Assembly (NCBI GenBank): GCA_036556805.1
Contig: DATBIS010000019.1
Span: 1 to 44,224 of the forward strand
DNA from: DATBIS01 sp036556805
GTDB taxonomy: Bacteria > Actinomycetota > UBA4738 > HRBIN12
DNA: 44,224 nt
Direction of reading: 5' to 3'
Made by a program: the position numbers and the translations under genes. Positions 1 through 6,599 of this stretch are shown one piece after another. Position 1 is the stretch's first letter. Every line of letters begins with the position of its first letter. Below the pieces are notes generated by a model, which ran no database searches, was not told the DNA's origin, and saw only the letters and a list, made by a program, of their open reading frames with translations.

Positions 1-179
1 CCAGCGTCCTGTGCTGCCTGCCCTCGGCGATGGACGACCCCACGTCGGCGGGCACCGGGACGGTCATGCGGCGCGGCACGTTCGAGCGGTACGCGAGCGA
101 GGCGGGGTTCGGCGGGGTCGACGTCCTGCCGATCGAGCACGACTTCCTGCGCTTCTACCGGCTCGATCGCGACGCCTGA
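1..179 (+). CDS. C-terminal end of a class I SAM-dependent methyltransferase (partial)
   Basis: The gene enters from the left edge, so the start and the SAM-binding half are missing. The visible frame runs from base 3 to the TGA at 177-179 and encodes 58 residues. It reads like the last strand and helices of a class I methyltransferase: a strand ending in CLPSAMDDPTSAGTGTV, a helix around FERYASEAGF, and a closing strand DFLRFYRLDR. That 'FxxYAxxAGFxxVxVLPIExDFxRFYRL' ending is common in the UbiE-like Methyltransf_11/25 families. The family is recognised, the substrate is not. It converges on sufB with only 20 bases between the stop codons, so it ends whatever operon comes from the left and is not part of a suf operon. 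Confidence 0.6.
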   Translation, partial: SVLCCLPSAMDDPTSAGTGTVMRRGTFERYASEAGFGGVDVLPIEHDFLRFYRLDRDA

Positions 180-199
180 CGCCGCGCCGAGCCCGCGCG

Positions 200-1612
200 C
201 TAGCCGATCGCGCCCTCCATCTGGAGCTCGATCAGCCGGTTGAGCTCGACCGCGTACTCCATCGGGAGCTCGCGCGTGATCGGCTCGATGAACCCGTTCA
301 CGATCATCGCCGAGGCCTCGGCCTCGGACAGGCCGCGGCTCATCAGGTAGAAGAGCTGGTCCTCGCCGATGCGCGCGACGGTCGCCTCGTGGCCGAGCTG
401 CGCGGTCTGCTCCTCGACCTCGACGTACGGGTAGGTGTCCGAGCGTGAGATCTCGTCCAGGATCAGCGCGTCGCAGCGGACCATCGACTTGGCGTGGTGC
501 GCGCCCGGCTCGACCCGCACGAGCCCGCGGTAGCCCGTTCGGCCTCCGTCCTTGCTCACGGACTTCGAGTTGATGATCGACGTCGTGTGTGGCGCGGCGT
601 GGATCGCCTTGCCGCCGGCGTCCGTGTGCTGGCCCTTGCCGGCGAACGCGACCGAGAGAACCTCGCCGCGCGCGCCCTTGCCGAGCAGGTAGATCGAGGG
701 GTACTTCATCGTGACCTTGGAGCCGATGTTGCCGTCGATCCACTCCATCACGGCGTCCTCGTAGGCGGCCGCGCGCTTCGTCACCAGGTTGTAGACGTTC
801 GTCGACCAGTTCTGGATGGTGGTGTAGCGCACGCGCGCGCCCTTCTTCGCGATGATCTCCACCACCGCGGAGTGCAGCGAGTCGCTCGTGTAGATCGGCG
901 CGGAACAGCCCTCGACGTAGTGCACGTAGGACCCCTCGTCCGCGATGATCAGCGTGCGCTCGAACTGACCCATGTTCTCGGCATTGATCCGGAAGTAGGC
1001 CTGCAGCGGGATGTCGACGTGCACGCCCGGCGGCACGTAGATGAACGACCCGCCCGACCACACGGCGGTGTTCAGCGCCGCGAACTTGTTGTCGTTCGCG
1101 GGGATCAGCGTGCCGAAGTACTCCTTCACGAGGTCGGGGTAGTCGCGGAGCGCGGAGTCCATGTCCGTGAACAGGACGCCGATGTCGTCGAGCTCCTTCT
1201 TGATCTTGTGGTAGACGACCTCGCTCTCGTACTGCGCGCTCACGCCGCCGAGGTACTTCTTCTCGGCTTCGGGGATCCCGAGCTTGTCCCAGGTCCCGCG
1301 GATGTCCTCGGGGAGGTCGTCCCAGTTCTGGGCCTGCTTCTCCGTAGAACGGATGAAGTAGTAGATGTTCTGGAAGTCGATGTCGGAGAGGTCGGCGCCC
1401 CACCAGGGCATCGGGCGGGCGTCGAAGTGCTTCAGCGCCTTCAGCCGGTACTTGCGCATCCAGTCGGGCTCGCTCTTGAGGCTCGAGATCTCCTCGACCA
1501 CGGCCGGCGACAGGCCCCGCTTCGGCGTGAAGACCGAATGGTCCGCGTCCTTCCAGTCGAACCGGTAGCCCTTGTCGAGCTCCTTGAGGTGCTCTTCCTG
1601 GCTGATGGCCAC
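200..1612 (-). CDS. sufB: Fe-S cluster assembly scaffold protein SufB
   Basis: SufB is the scaffold subunit of the SufBC2D complex that builds Fe-S clusters in the cytosol. The 470-residue protein has the family's usual length and its diagnostic blocks: NKFAALNTAVWSGGSFIYVP, the beta-helix core with GCSAP and IIAKKGARVRYTTIQNWS, and the C-terminal MVRCDALILDEISRSDTYP block containing the conserved Cys that corresponds to the site of sulfur transfer. A GTG at 1621 is possible, but it overlaps the AGAGGAG ribosome site; that site stands 8 bases before the GTG at 1612, which I chose. A TAGACT -10-like box lies at 1656-1661. Oddly there is no sufC, sufD, sufS or sufU beside it: the gene is solitary, ending against a convergent methyltransferase gene. 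A sufT-like gene and a sulfurtransferase lie within 3 kb. Confidence 0.95.
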   Translation of the reverse strand: MAISQEEHLKELDKGYRFDWKDADHSVFTPKRGLSPAVVEEISSLKSEPDWMRKYRLKALKHFDARPMPWWGADLSDIDFQNIYYFIRSTEKQAQNWDDLPEDIRGTWDKLGIPEAEKKYLGGVSAQYESEVVYHKIKKELDDIGVLFTDMDSALRDYPDLVKEYFGTLIPANDNKFAALNTAVWSGGSFIYVPPGVHVDIPLQAYFRINAENMGQFERTLIIADEGSYVHYVEGCSAPIYTSDSLHSAVVEIIAKKGARVRYTTIQNWSTNVYNLVTKRAAAYEDAVMEWIDGNIGSKVTMKYPSIYLLGKGARGEVLSVAFAGKGQHTDAGGKAIHAAPHTTSIINSKSVSKDGGRTGYRGLVRVEPGAHHAKSMVRCDALILDEISRSDTYPYVEVEEQTAQLGHEATVARIGEDQLFYLMSRGLSEAEASAMIVNGFIEPITRELPMEYAVELNRLIELQMEGAIG

Positions 1613-1736
1613 GCTGCGCACTCCTCTTATCCGCGTGCCTGTCGATGCACTACCCAGTCTATCCAGCGACCCTGGAAATTACACCCCGCAAGTCGGATTC
1701 AAGGACCGACCGGACGTCGTCACTCTCGCCCTCTGA

Positions 1737-2315
1737 TCAACTTGCGAGGGCTGCTCCCAGGGCCGGGTAGGTGAGGCCGAGCAGGCGCCCGTGGCGCGAC
1801 ATGCGCACGATAGCCAACACTTTCCCTGTCTCCGGGTCGATCGCAATTGTCGTTCCAGCCGAACAATCCGACGCGGCGGCGGCCATCGCCATCGGGGTGA
1901 ACGAGGATTTCGATCCCACAAAATGAACGGAACACGTCTTTATCAGGTGGCCATCGATGCGACGGAGGTGATCGAGCGAGGGTGGGGCGTGGGCCGGGAT
2001 CGGTGCGGCAACCGGCGCTTCGCCCCCGCCGCCGCGATGCAGGGATACCCAGATGCCGGCCGCGAGCAGGACGACGATCGCCCCCGCGACCCCGCCGATG
2101 AGCCGGCGCGAAGGCCCCCGCTCCTCCGCGACACCCACGATCTGGTGCACGCGTTGGTGGGAGATCCCGAGCTGCTCCGCGATCTCGCGCAGCGACACTC
2201 CGGATCGGTGGAGCTTCACGATTTCCCGGTGGTAATCGGCCCGGTGCTTCTCGGCCTCGTCGAGCGCCGATTCGTAGTCGTCTCGAAGCGCCCGGACCCG
2301 GTCGAAGTTGTCCAC
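1737..2315 (-). CDS. Small HTH protein with one transmembrane helix
   Basis: I recognise no named family for the whole protein (192 residues). The first 65 residues form a charged helix followed by a helix-turn-helix, SGVSLREIAEQLGISHQRVH, of the sigma-70 region 4 / resolvase-tail type. Residues about 72-92 (LIGGVAGAIVVLLAAGIWVS) form a single membrane helix, then comes a Pro/Ala linker and an outer domain with two Cys (KTCSVHF and SDCSAG). The topology predicts a DNA-binding domain in the cytosol linked to an extracytoplasmic sensor domain, as in CadC- or anti-sigma-like one-component regulators; that role is inference. The start is a GTG six bases after a -10 box, so the mRNA is probably leaderless. 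It is divergent from the PAP2 gene and could regulate it. Confidence 0.7.
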   Translation of the reverse strand: MDNFDRVRALRDDYESALDEAEKHRADYHREIVKLHRSGVSLREIAEQLGISHQRVHQIVGVAEERGPSRRLIGGVAGAIVVLLAAGIWVSLHRGGGGEAPVAAPIPAHAPPSLDHLRRIDGHLIKTCSVHFVGSKSSFTPMAMAAAASDCSAGTTIAIDPETGKVLAIVRMSRHGRLLGLTYPALGAALAS

Positions 2316-2321
2316 GTCTCG

Positions 2322-2351
2322 ACGCTACGCCCAATCCAGCGGAGGCGTCAA
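2322..2351 (-). promoter_or_regulatory. Promoter of the HTH-transmembrane gene (leaderless)
   Basis: On the minus strand, TTGACG (bases 2351-2346) and TAGCGT (2327-2322) are separated by 18 bases, which is close to the housekeeping sigma consensus. The GTG start codon begins six bases after the -10 box, where transcription should begin, so no leader is expected. Confidence 0.65.
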
Positions 2352-2399
2352 GAGACTCTAGACGATCGTTCGCGATTTTCCAGCTGCTCCGCGCGGAGC

Positions 2400-2405
2400 T
2401 AGGGT
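2400..2405 (+). promoter_or_regulatory. -10 box of the PAP2 gene (leaderless)
   Basis: TAGGGT fits the actinobacterial TAnnnT -10 consensus. The GTG start at 2413 lies seven bases beyond it, at the expected transcription start, and there is no Shine-Dalgarno sequence between them. No convincing -35 is visible. Confidence 0.5.
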
Positions 2406-2412
2406 CGCTGGG

Positions 2413-3090
2413 GTGGCCGCTGAGCAGCTTGTCGAGCGGCGCCGGGTCGACGTCGTCGTCGGTCTCGGCGGCTTGGCCCTCTTGGTCGTCTGCGCGCTCG
2501 TCGTGCGGGACGGCACGGTGGGCTTGGTCGAGCGATCGGTCTTCGAAGCGATCAACGGGCTCCCCGACTGGTTGTCGGCGCCGATGCAGGCGGCGCAGTT
2601 CCTCGGCGTGCTCGCGGTCGGACCCGTCGTCGCCGTGGGAGCGCTGGTCCTCCGGCATTGGCGACTCTGTCTTGCCGCCGCTCTTGTGACCGTTGGAAAG
2701 CTCGCGGCCGAACGGACCGTCTGGCACTTCGTGAGCAGGGCAAGACCGGGGCGAACCGAGCCGAACGCGATCGTCCGAGGCGGGACGCCCACGGCCGGCG
2801 TCTCGTTCGTGTCGGGGCACGTCGTGCTCGTCACCGCGCTCGCGTGGGTGATCGCCCCGTATCTGCGAGGGCCCTGGCGCGTGCTCCCCTGGGCCGTCGT
2901 AGGGCTCGTGGCGTTCGCGCGGATCTACCTCGGGGCCCACAACCCGCTCGACGTGGTGGGCGGCGCGGGGTTGGGGTTCGCGATCGGTTCGATCGCGAAC
3001 CTCGTGGTGGGCACTCCGGCGACGGGCGTGGTGAGGGCGGGGCCGCGAAGCGGCCCCGCCCTCGGGGTCGGCGGAGGGAGGGCTTCCTAA
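2413..3090 (+). CDS. PAP2-family membrane phosphatase
   Basis: A 225-residue integral membrane protein with about six hydrophobic segments. It carries the three signature motifs of the type 2 phosphatidic acid phosphatase superfamily: a K-x6-RP-type motif in KLAAERTVWHFVSRARPG, the PSGH-like motif SFVSGH, and the R-x5-H-x3-D motif in ARIYLGAHNPLDVV. Members dephosphorylate lipid phosphates such as phosphatidate or undecaprenyl diphosphate at the outer membrane face; which substrate applies here cannot be read from sequence. The last 20 or so residues are low-complexity Gly/Pro/Arg, the translation of a perfect hairpin, and look like an add-on to the domain. The stop codon overlaps the convergent sulfurtransferase stop (shared CTAA, 3087-3090). 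Confidence 0.88.
   Translation: MAAEQLVERRRVDVVVGLGGLALLVVCALVVRDGTVGLVERSVFEAINGLPDWLSAPMQAAQFLGVLAVGPVVAVGALVLRHWRLCLAAALVTVGKLAAERTVWHFVSRARPGRTEPNAIVRGGTPTAGVSFVSGHVVLVTALAWVIAPYLRGPWRVLPWAVVGLVAFARIYLGAHNPLDVVGGAGLGFAIGSIANLVVGTPATGVVRAGPRSGPALGVGGGRAS
3033..3063. repeat. Perfect 14-bp inverted repeat, likely two-way terminator inside coding sequence
   Basis: A left arm at 3033-3046 and a right arm at 3050-3063 are exactly complementary, with a GAA loop. The hairpin lies in the last codons of the PAP2 gene and just beyond the end of the convergent sulfurtransferase gene. It could therefore terminate transcription in both directions while also being translated. There is no T tract. Confidence 0.6.
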
Positions 3091-3935
3091 CCGCCGAGCT
3101 CGACCGGCGCGCCCACGAGCGAGCCGTATTCCGTCCACGAGCCGTCGTAGTTCTTCACGTTCGAGAACCCCAACAGCTCCTGCAGCGCGAACCAGGTGTG
3201 CGACGAGCGCTCGCCGATCCTGCAGTACGCGATGACCTCCTTGTCGGAGGTGATGTCCTCGGCCGCGTACAGCTGCGCGAGCTCGTCGGCGGACCTGAAC
3301 GTGCCGTCCTCGTTCGCGGCCTTCGCCCAGGGGACGTTCGCCGCGCCGGCGATGTGCCCGGGCACCTGCGCCTGCTCCTGGGGCAGGTGGTCGGGCGCGA
3401 GCTTCTCGCCGCGGAACTCCTCCGGCGAGCGCACGTCGACGAAGCCGGTGTCTCCCCGGACCTTCGAGAGCACCTCGTCGCGCAGGGCGCGGATCCCCGG
3501 CCGCTCCGCGCCGCCGATGGTGAACCCGGTGGGCGCGGGCGCGGGCACGTCCTGCACCAGCTCGCGGCTCTCCAGCTCCCACTTCTTGCGACCGCCGTTC
3601 AGCAGCTTCACGTGGTCGAAGCCACGAAGCTTCAGCAGCCAGTACGCGTAGGCCGCGAACCAGTTGTTGTTACCGCCGTACAGCACCACCGTCGTGTCGG
3701 GTCCCACGCCGGCCGCCGAGAGCAAGCCAGAGAAGCCGGCCTGGTCCAGGTAGTCGCGGCCCACCTTCGTGTGCAGATCGGTCGTCCAGTTCCACCCGAC
3801 CGCGTTGCGGATGTGCCCCTTCTCGTAGGCGGTCGTGTCCTCGTCCACCTCGATGAAGCGCACGTTCGGGTCGTCGACGTGCTCCTCGACCCAGTCGGTG
3901 TCGACGAGGACGTCGGGGTTGGCGTACTCCGCCAT
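3087..3935 (-). CDS. Two-domain thiosulfate sulfurtransferase (rhodanese)
   Basis: A 282-residue tandem rhodanese. The N-terminal inactive domain spans about residues 8-130 (VRFIEVDEDTTAYEKGHIR, VVLYGG) and the C-terminal catalytic domain about 155-282, with a persulfide-forming Cys at residue 238 in CRIGERSSHTWF. That loop matches the mycobacterial CysA2/SseA-type thiosulfate sulfurtransferases, which move sulfane sulfur from thiosulfate to an acceptor. The frame stays open further upstream, but the ATG at 3935 has an ideal AAGGAGGG site and begins the family's usual N-terminus (MAEYANPDVLVDTDWVEEH), so I chose it. It sits between sufB and a sufT-like gene, which makes a role in supplying sulfur for Fe-S or related chemistry plausible but unproven. 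Confidence 0.92.
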   Translation of the reverse strand: MAEYANPDVLVDTDWVEEHVDDPNVRFIEVDEDTTAYEKGHIRNAVGWNWTTDLHTKVGRDYLDQAGFSGLLSAAGVGPDTTVVLYGGNNNWFAAYAYWLLKLRGFDHVKLLNGGRKKWELESRELVQDVPAPAPTGFTIGGAERPGIRALRDEVLSKVRGDTGFVDVRSPEEFRGEKLAPDHLPQEQAQVPGHIAGAANVPWAKAANEDGTFRSADELAQLYAAEDITSDKEVIAYCRIGERSSHTWFALQELLGFSNVKNYDGSWTEYGSLVGAPVELGG

Positions 3936-3982
3936 GTGCGTTCCCTCCTTCCACCGGGCGATCGCCGCCCGGGAAAACGCGA

Positions 3983-4004
3983 GAAGGCCGCTCTCGCGGC
4001 CTTC
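3983..4004 (-). terminator. Hairpin between sufT and the sulfurtransferase
   Basis: A 9-bp perfect stem (3983-3991 with 3996-4004) has a four-base loop. On the minus strand it is followed after five bases by TTTT, as in an intrinsic terminator. It lies 48 bases before the sulfurtransferase start, so it either ends the sufT transcript or acts as an attenuator. The rest of the 273-base gap (3936-4208) shows only a degenerate tRNA-like stretch (see findings). Confidence 0.5.
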
Positions 4005-4208
4005 CGTTCCTTCGGGGTGCCGGGTTCTAGGACGAGGGCCGCGGTTGCGACGGCGCCACCCGGCGGGCGCCACGCGTCACATCGCACAGGCGAGAGGGAA
4101 TCATCGCCCCGACCAGCCCGGCGACCCGCGTGCGGATCAAACTCCTACCTCTCGAGTCGGAATTGCAGGTGCGAATCCTACCCTGCCGGGCGACGGAACC
4201 TCAACCGA

Positions 4209-4571
4209 TCAGAAGATCCCGAGGGCCGCCTTCGCTTCGTCCGACATCATCTCCGGACTCCACGGTGGGCGGAGCACCATCTCGGGCCGAACCTCGCCCA
4301 CGCCATCGACGTTCGCGAGCGCGGCGCGCATCTGGTCCTCGATCAGCGGACCGATCGGGCAGCCCATCGTGGTGAGCGTGTACTCGATGTCGACGTCGCC
4401 CTCGGGCGAGACGCGCACGTCGTAGACGAGCCCGAGGTCGACGATGTTGAGCCCGAGCTCGGGGTCGATCACGCTCTTCAGGGACTCGAGCACGAGGGTG
4501 CTCAGGCCGTTACCGTTCGCGTAAGGGGTTGCGTCTCCGTGCTCCGGCACGTTGATTTCCTGTTCGCTCAT
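4209..4571 (-). CDS. sufT: MIP18/DUF59 family protein, SufT-like Fe-S assembly factor
   Basis: A 120-residue protein of the MIP18 (DUF59, PaaD-like) family. Key blocks are LKSVIDPELGLNIVDLGLVY at about residues 31-50, and the TTMGCPIGPLIEDQM motif with the family's conserved Cys. Actinobacterial SufT helps mature Fe-S proteins and normally closes the suf operon. Here it stands alone, about 2.6 kb from sufB on the same strand. I chose the ATG at 4571 because a GAGGGTGG stretch precedes it; a GTG three codons earlier is possible. The symbol rests on family and on the nearby sufB; a PaaD-like or general Fe-S carrier role cannot be excluded. Confidence 0.8.
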   Translation of the reverse strand: MSEQEINVPEHGDATPYANGNGLSTLVLESLKSVIDPELGLNIVDLGLVYDVRVSPEGDVDIEYTLTTMGCPIGPLIEDQMRAALANVDGVGEVRPEMVLRPPWSPEMMSDEAKAALGIF

Positions 4572-4645
4572 GCGTACCACCCTCGCGGCGACAGACTATC
4601 CTTGCCCCAATAGCGTACTTCCCCGTCGAGAATGGAGAGGCGCCC

Positions 4646-5287
4646 GTGCCTCCGATCCGAGCTTTGATCGTCGACGATCATCCCGTGACGCGGGAGGGAT
4701 TGCGGACCGCGCTGGAGCTTTCGGACGGAGTCGTGGTCGTGGTGGGCGAGGCCCCCAGCGGCGAGGAGGCCGTGGAACGCGCCGCCGAGCTCACCCCCGA
4801 CGTGGTGTTCATGGACGTGCGGATGCCCGGCATCGACGGCATCGAGGCCACGCGCCGGATCCGGGAGGCATCCCCCGAGACCAAGGTCATCCTCATCACG
4901 ATCGACGAGTCGCGGGGCGCCATCTCCGAAGCGATCCAGGCGGGCGTCTCCGGCTACCTGCTGAAGGACGCCTCGGCCGACGCCCTCGTGGACGCGGCGC
5001 AACGCGCCGTCGAGGGCGGCGCCGTGATCCATCCGCAGCTCACGCGCACCTTCATCGAGGAGGTGCACCTCGCGGACACGCCCGGGGAGACCGCTCCGCT
5101 GTCCAAGCGTGAGCGCGAGATCCTGCAGAAGATCGCGAACGGGGCCACCACCAAGGAGGTCGCGAGCGAGCTCGGCATCTCCCCCCACACGGTGAAGACG
5201 CACCTCGAGCGCATCTTCGAGAAGCTCGGGGCGAACGACCGTGCGCAGGCGGTGGCGATCGCGATTCGCACCGGCCTCGTCCACTAG
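4646..5287 (+). CDS. LuxR/NarL-type response regulator
   Basis: A 213-residue two-domain regulator. The receiver spans residues 1-120, with the acidic pair DD at 10-11, the phospho-acceptor D57 in VVFMDVRMPGIDG, and the conserved Lys in GYLLKDAS. The output is a C-terminal LuxR helix-turn-helix at about 150-210 (LSKREREILQKIANGATTKE and ASELGISPHTVKTHLERIFE). All catalytic residues are present, so it should be phosphorylated and bind DNA as a dimer. The start is a GTG with GGAGAGG eight bases or so before it. The kinase gene 85 bases downstream on the same strand has its own predicted promoter, so the pair need not be co-transcribed. Its target genes cannot be told from sequence. Confidence 0.9.
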   Translation: MPPIRALIVDDHPVTREGLRTALELSDGVVVVVGEAPSGEEAVERAAELTPDVVFMDVRMPGIDGIEATRRIREASPETKVILITIDESRGAISEAIQAGVSGYLLKDASADALVDAAQRAVEGGAVIHPQLTRTFIEEVHLADTPGETAPLSKREREILQKIANGATTKEVASELGISPHTVKTHLERIFEKLGANDRAQAVAIAIRTGLVH

Positions 5288-5333
5288 GCCGAAACCTGCG
5301 CCGGCCGGATTCGGACGGCCCAGGACCAAGGGC

Positions 5334-5360
5334 TCAATCCGCGGGGCCGACCGCCGATAT
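5334..5360 (+). promoter_or_regulatory. Sigma-28 (FliA/SigD)-like promoter of the receiver-kinase gene
   Basis: TCAA (5334-5337), 15 bases, then GCCGATAT (5353-5360). The -10 element equals the Bacillus SigD consensus GCCGATAT and the spacing equals its 15 bases; only the -35 differs (TCAA for TAAA). Transcription would start near 5368, just before the ATG at 5373. Confidence 0.55.
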
Positions 5361-5372
5361 CCCTCGCAGGAC

Positions 5373-6575
5373 ATGTCCACCGATATCGTGCTCTGCGACA
5401 CGCCCGAGGCGGTGGCGCGCCTTCAGTACCACTTGCTGAAGGAGGCCCCCGACCTCGCGGTCGAGGTGACCACCGACGCCTTCCGGGGCGTCGAGCTCGC
5501 CGCGCGCGTACGCCCCGCGGTGGTGATCACCGAGCTCAAGCTCGAGGGCCTGGGCGGCGCCGAGCTCGTGAAGCGCTTTCGCGCCTCGACCCCCGGCAGC
5601 CGGGTCGTGGCGTGGACGGCCGACGACGACCCGGGCCACATCGCCGACGCGCTCGCCGCGGGCGCGGCCGGGTACGTGCTCAAGGACGACGGCGAGCAGG
5701 AGCTCGTGCGAGCCGTGCGCGCGTCCGCCGGCGGCGTCACGCTCTCCCCCGCCGTGTCGCGACGGGTCGGGACGCAGCTCGGCGAGCTCCTCTCCCGCAC
5801 ACGTGAGCTCGAGGACGAGCTCGCCGATACGGCGCGGCGGATGCAGGAGGGGACGGCCGCAAAGGCCGACTTCCTCGCGAACATCTCCCACGAGCTGCGC
5901 ACGCCGGTGACGGTCGCGAAGGGCATCGCGTACGTGCTGAAGAACCCCGTGGTCGAGGAGCACGAACGCGTGGAGTTCATCGACCAGCTCACGACCTCGC
6001 TCGACAAGCTGATGATGATGGTGGACGAGCTCATCACGATCGCGGAGCTCGAACGCGGCACGCTCGAGATGGAGCAGTCACACACCGACCTCGCTCCGCT
6101 GCTGCGCCACGTCTGCGACGAGATCGGACGGCAGTACCCGACGGTCGTGATCGAGCGGGAGCTCCCCGAGTCCCTGCCGGCGTATGCCGACCCCTCGCGC
6201 ATCGCGGAGGTCGTGCGGCAGCTGCTCGACAACGCCTGCCGCTACTCGCCGCCCGATCGCCCGGTCGAGGTGAGCGCGCGGGGGCTGGACGAGGGTTGCG
6301 TGGTGATGGTGACCGACCGCGGCCAGGGGATGCTGCGCGACGTCACGACGCAGGCGTTCGACCAGCCGTTCTCGACGGGAGAAGCGACGATGCGGAAGGA
6401 GAAGGCCGGCGTCGGGGTGGGGCTCCATCTGGCCCGCCAGCTGATCCTCGGCCACGGCGGGATCCTCTGGACGGACCCCATCCCGTCCGGGGGCACGCGC
6501 GTGTCGTTCTGCCTCCCGGCGCACCCGGGTGAGCGCTTCACGGCGCTGCCGACCGAGCTTCGCCCGGCCGGCTGA
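5373..6575 (+). CDS. Soluble hybrid: pseudo-receiver domain + histidine kinase
   Basis: A 400-residue protein with no membrane segment. Residues 1-120 fold as a response-regulator receiver, but the phospho-acceptor Asp is replaced by Glu (E54 in VVITELKLEGLGG) and the usual DD pair is only partly kept (CD at 8-9); the late Lys (YVLKDD, K104) is present. A short coiled coil (about 135-162) leads to the HisKA domain with phospho-His H173 in FLANISHELRTPVT. The HATPase domain shows the N box LLDNACRY, DRGQGM and GVGVGLHLARQLILGHGG. Glu at this position often mimics a phosphorylated receiver, so the kinase may be permanently 'on' or respond to a binding partner; that is inference. It follows a complete LuxR-type regulator, a plausible phosphotransfer partner. 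The ATG at 5373 follows a predicted sigma-28-like promoter. Confidence 0.87.
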   Translation: MSTDIVLCDTPEAVARLQYHLLKEAPDLAVEVTTDAFRGVELAARVRPAVVITELKLEGLGGAELVKRFRASTPGSRVVAWTADDDPGHIADALAAGAAGYVLKDDGEQELVRAVRASAGGVTLSPAVSRRVGTQLGELLSRTRELEDELADTARRMQEGTAAKADFLANISHELRTPVTVAKGIAYVLKNPVVEEHERVEFIDQLTTSLDKLMMMVDELITIAELERGTLEMEQSHTDLAPLLRHVCDEIGRQYPTVVIERELPESLPAYADPSRIAEVVRQLLDNACRYSPPDRPVEVSARGLDEGCVVMVTDRGQGMLRDVTTQAFDQPFSTGEATMRKEKAGVGVGLHLARQLILGHGGILWTDPIPSGGTRVSFCLPAHPGERFTALPTELRPAG

Positions 6576-6599
6576 GCTCGCGCCGCTCCGAGGATCGCG

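Noticed and set aside
3087..4073. Longer sulfurtransferase starting at 4073
   Set aside because: The first 46 residues are low-complexity Arg/Gly sequence overlapping a hairpin; the ATG at 3935 has a perfect ribosome site and the family N-terminus.
4116..4191. Intact tRNA gene
   Set aside because: The ends pair and a T-arm-like stretch exists, but the candidate anticodon arm has a mismatch and no U33, the T stem is imperfect and no D arm is visible; kept only as a weak finding.
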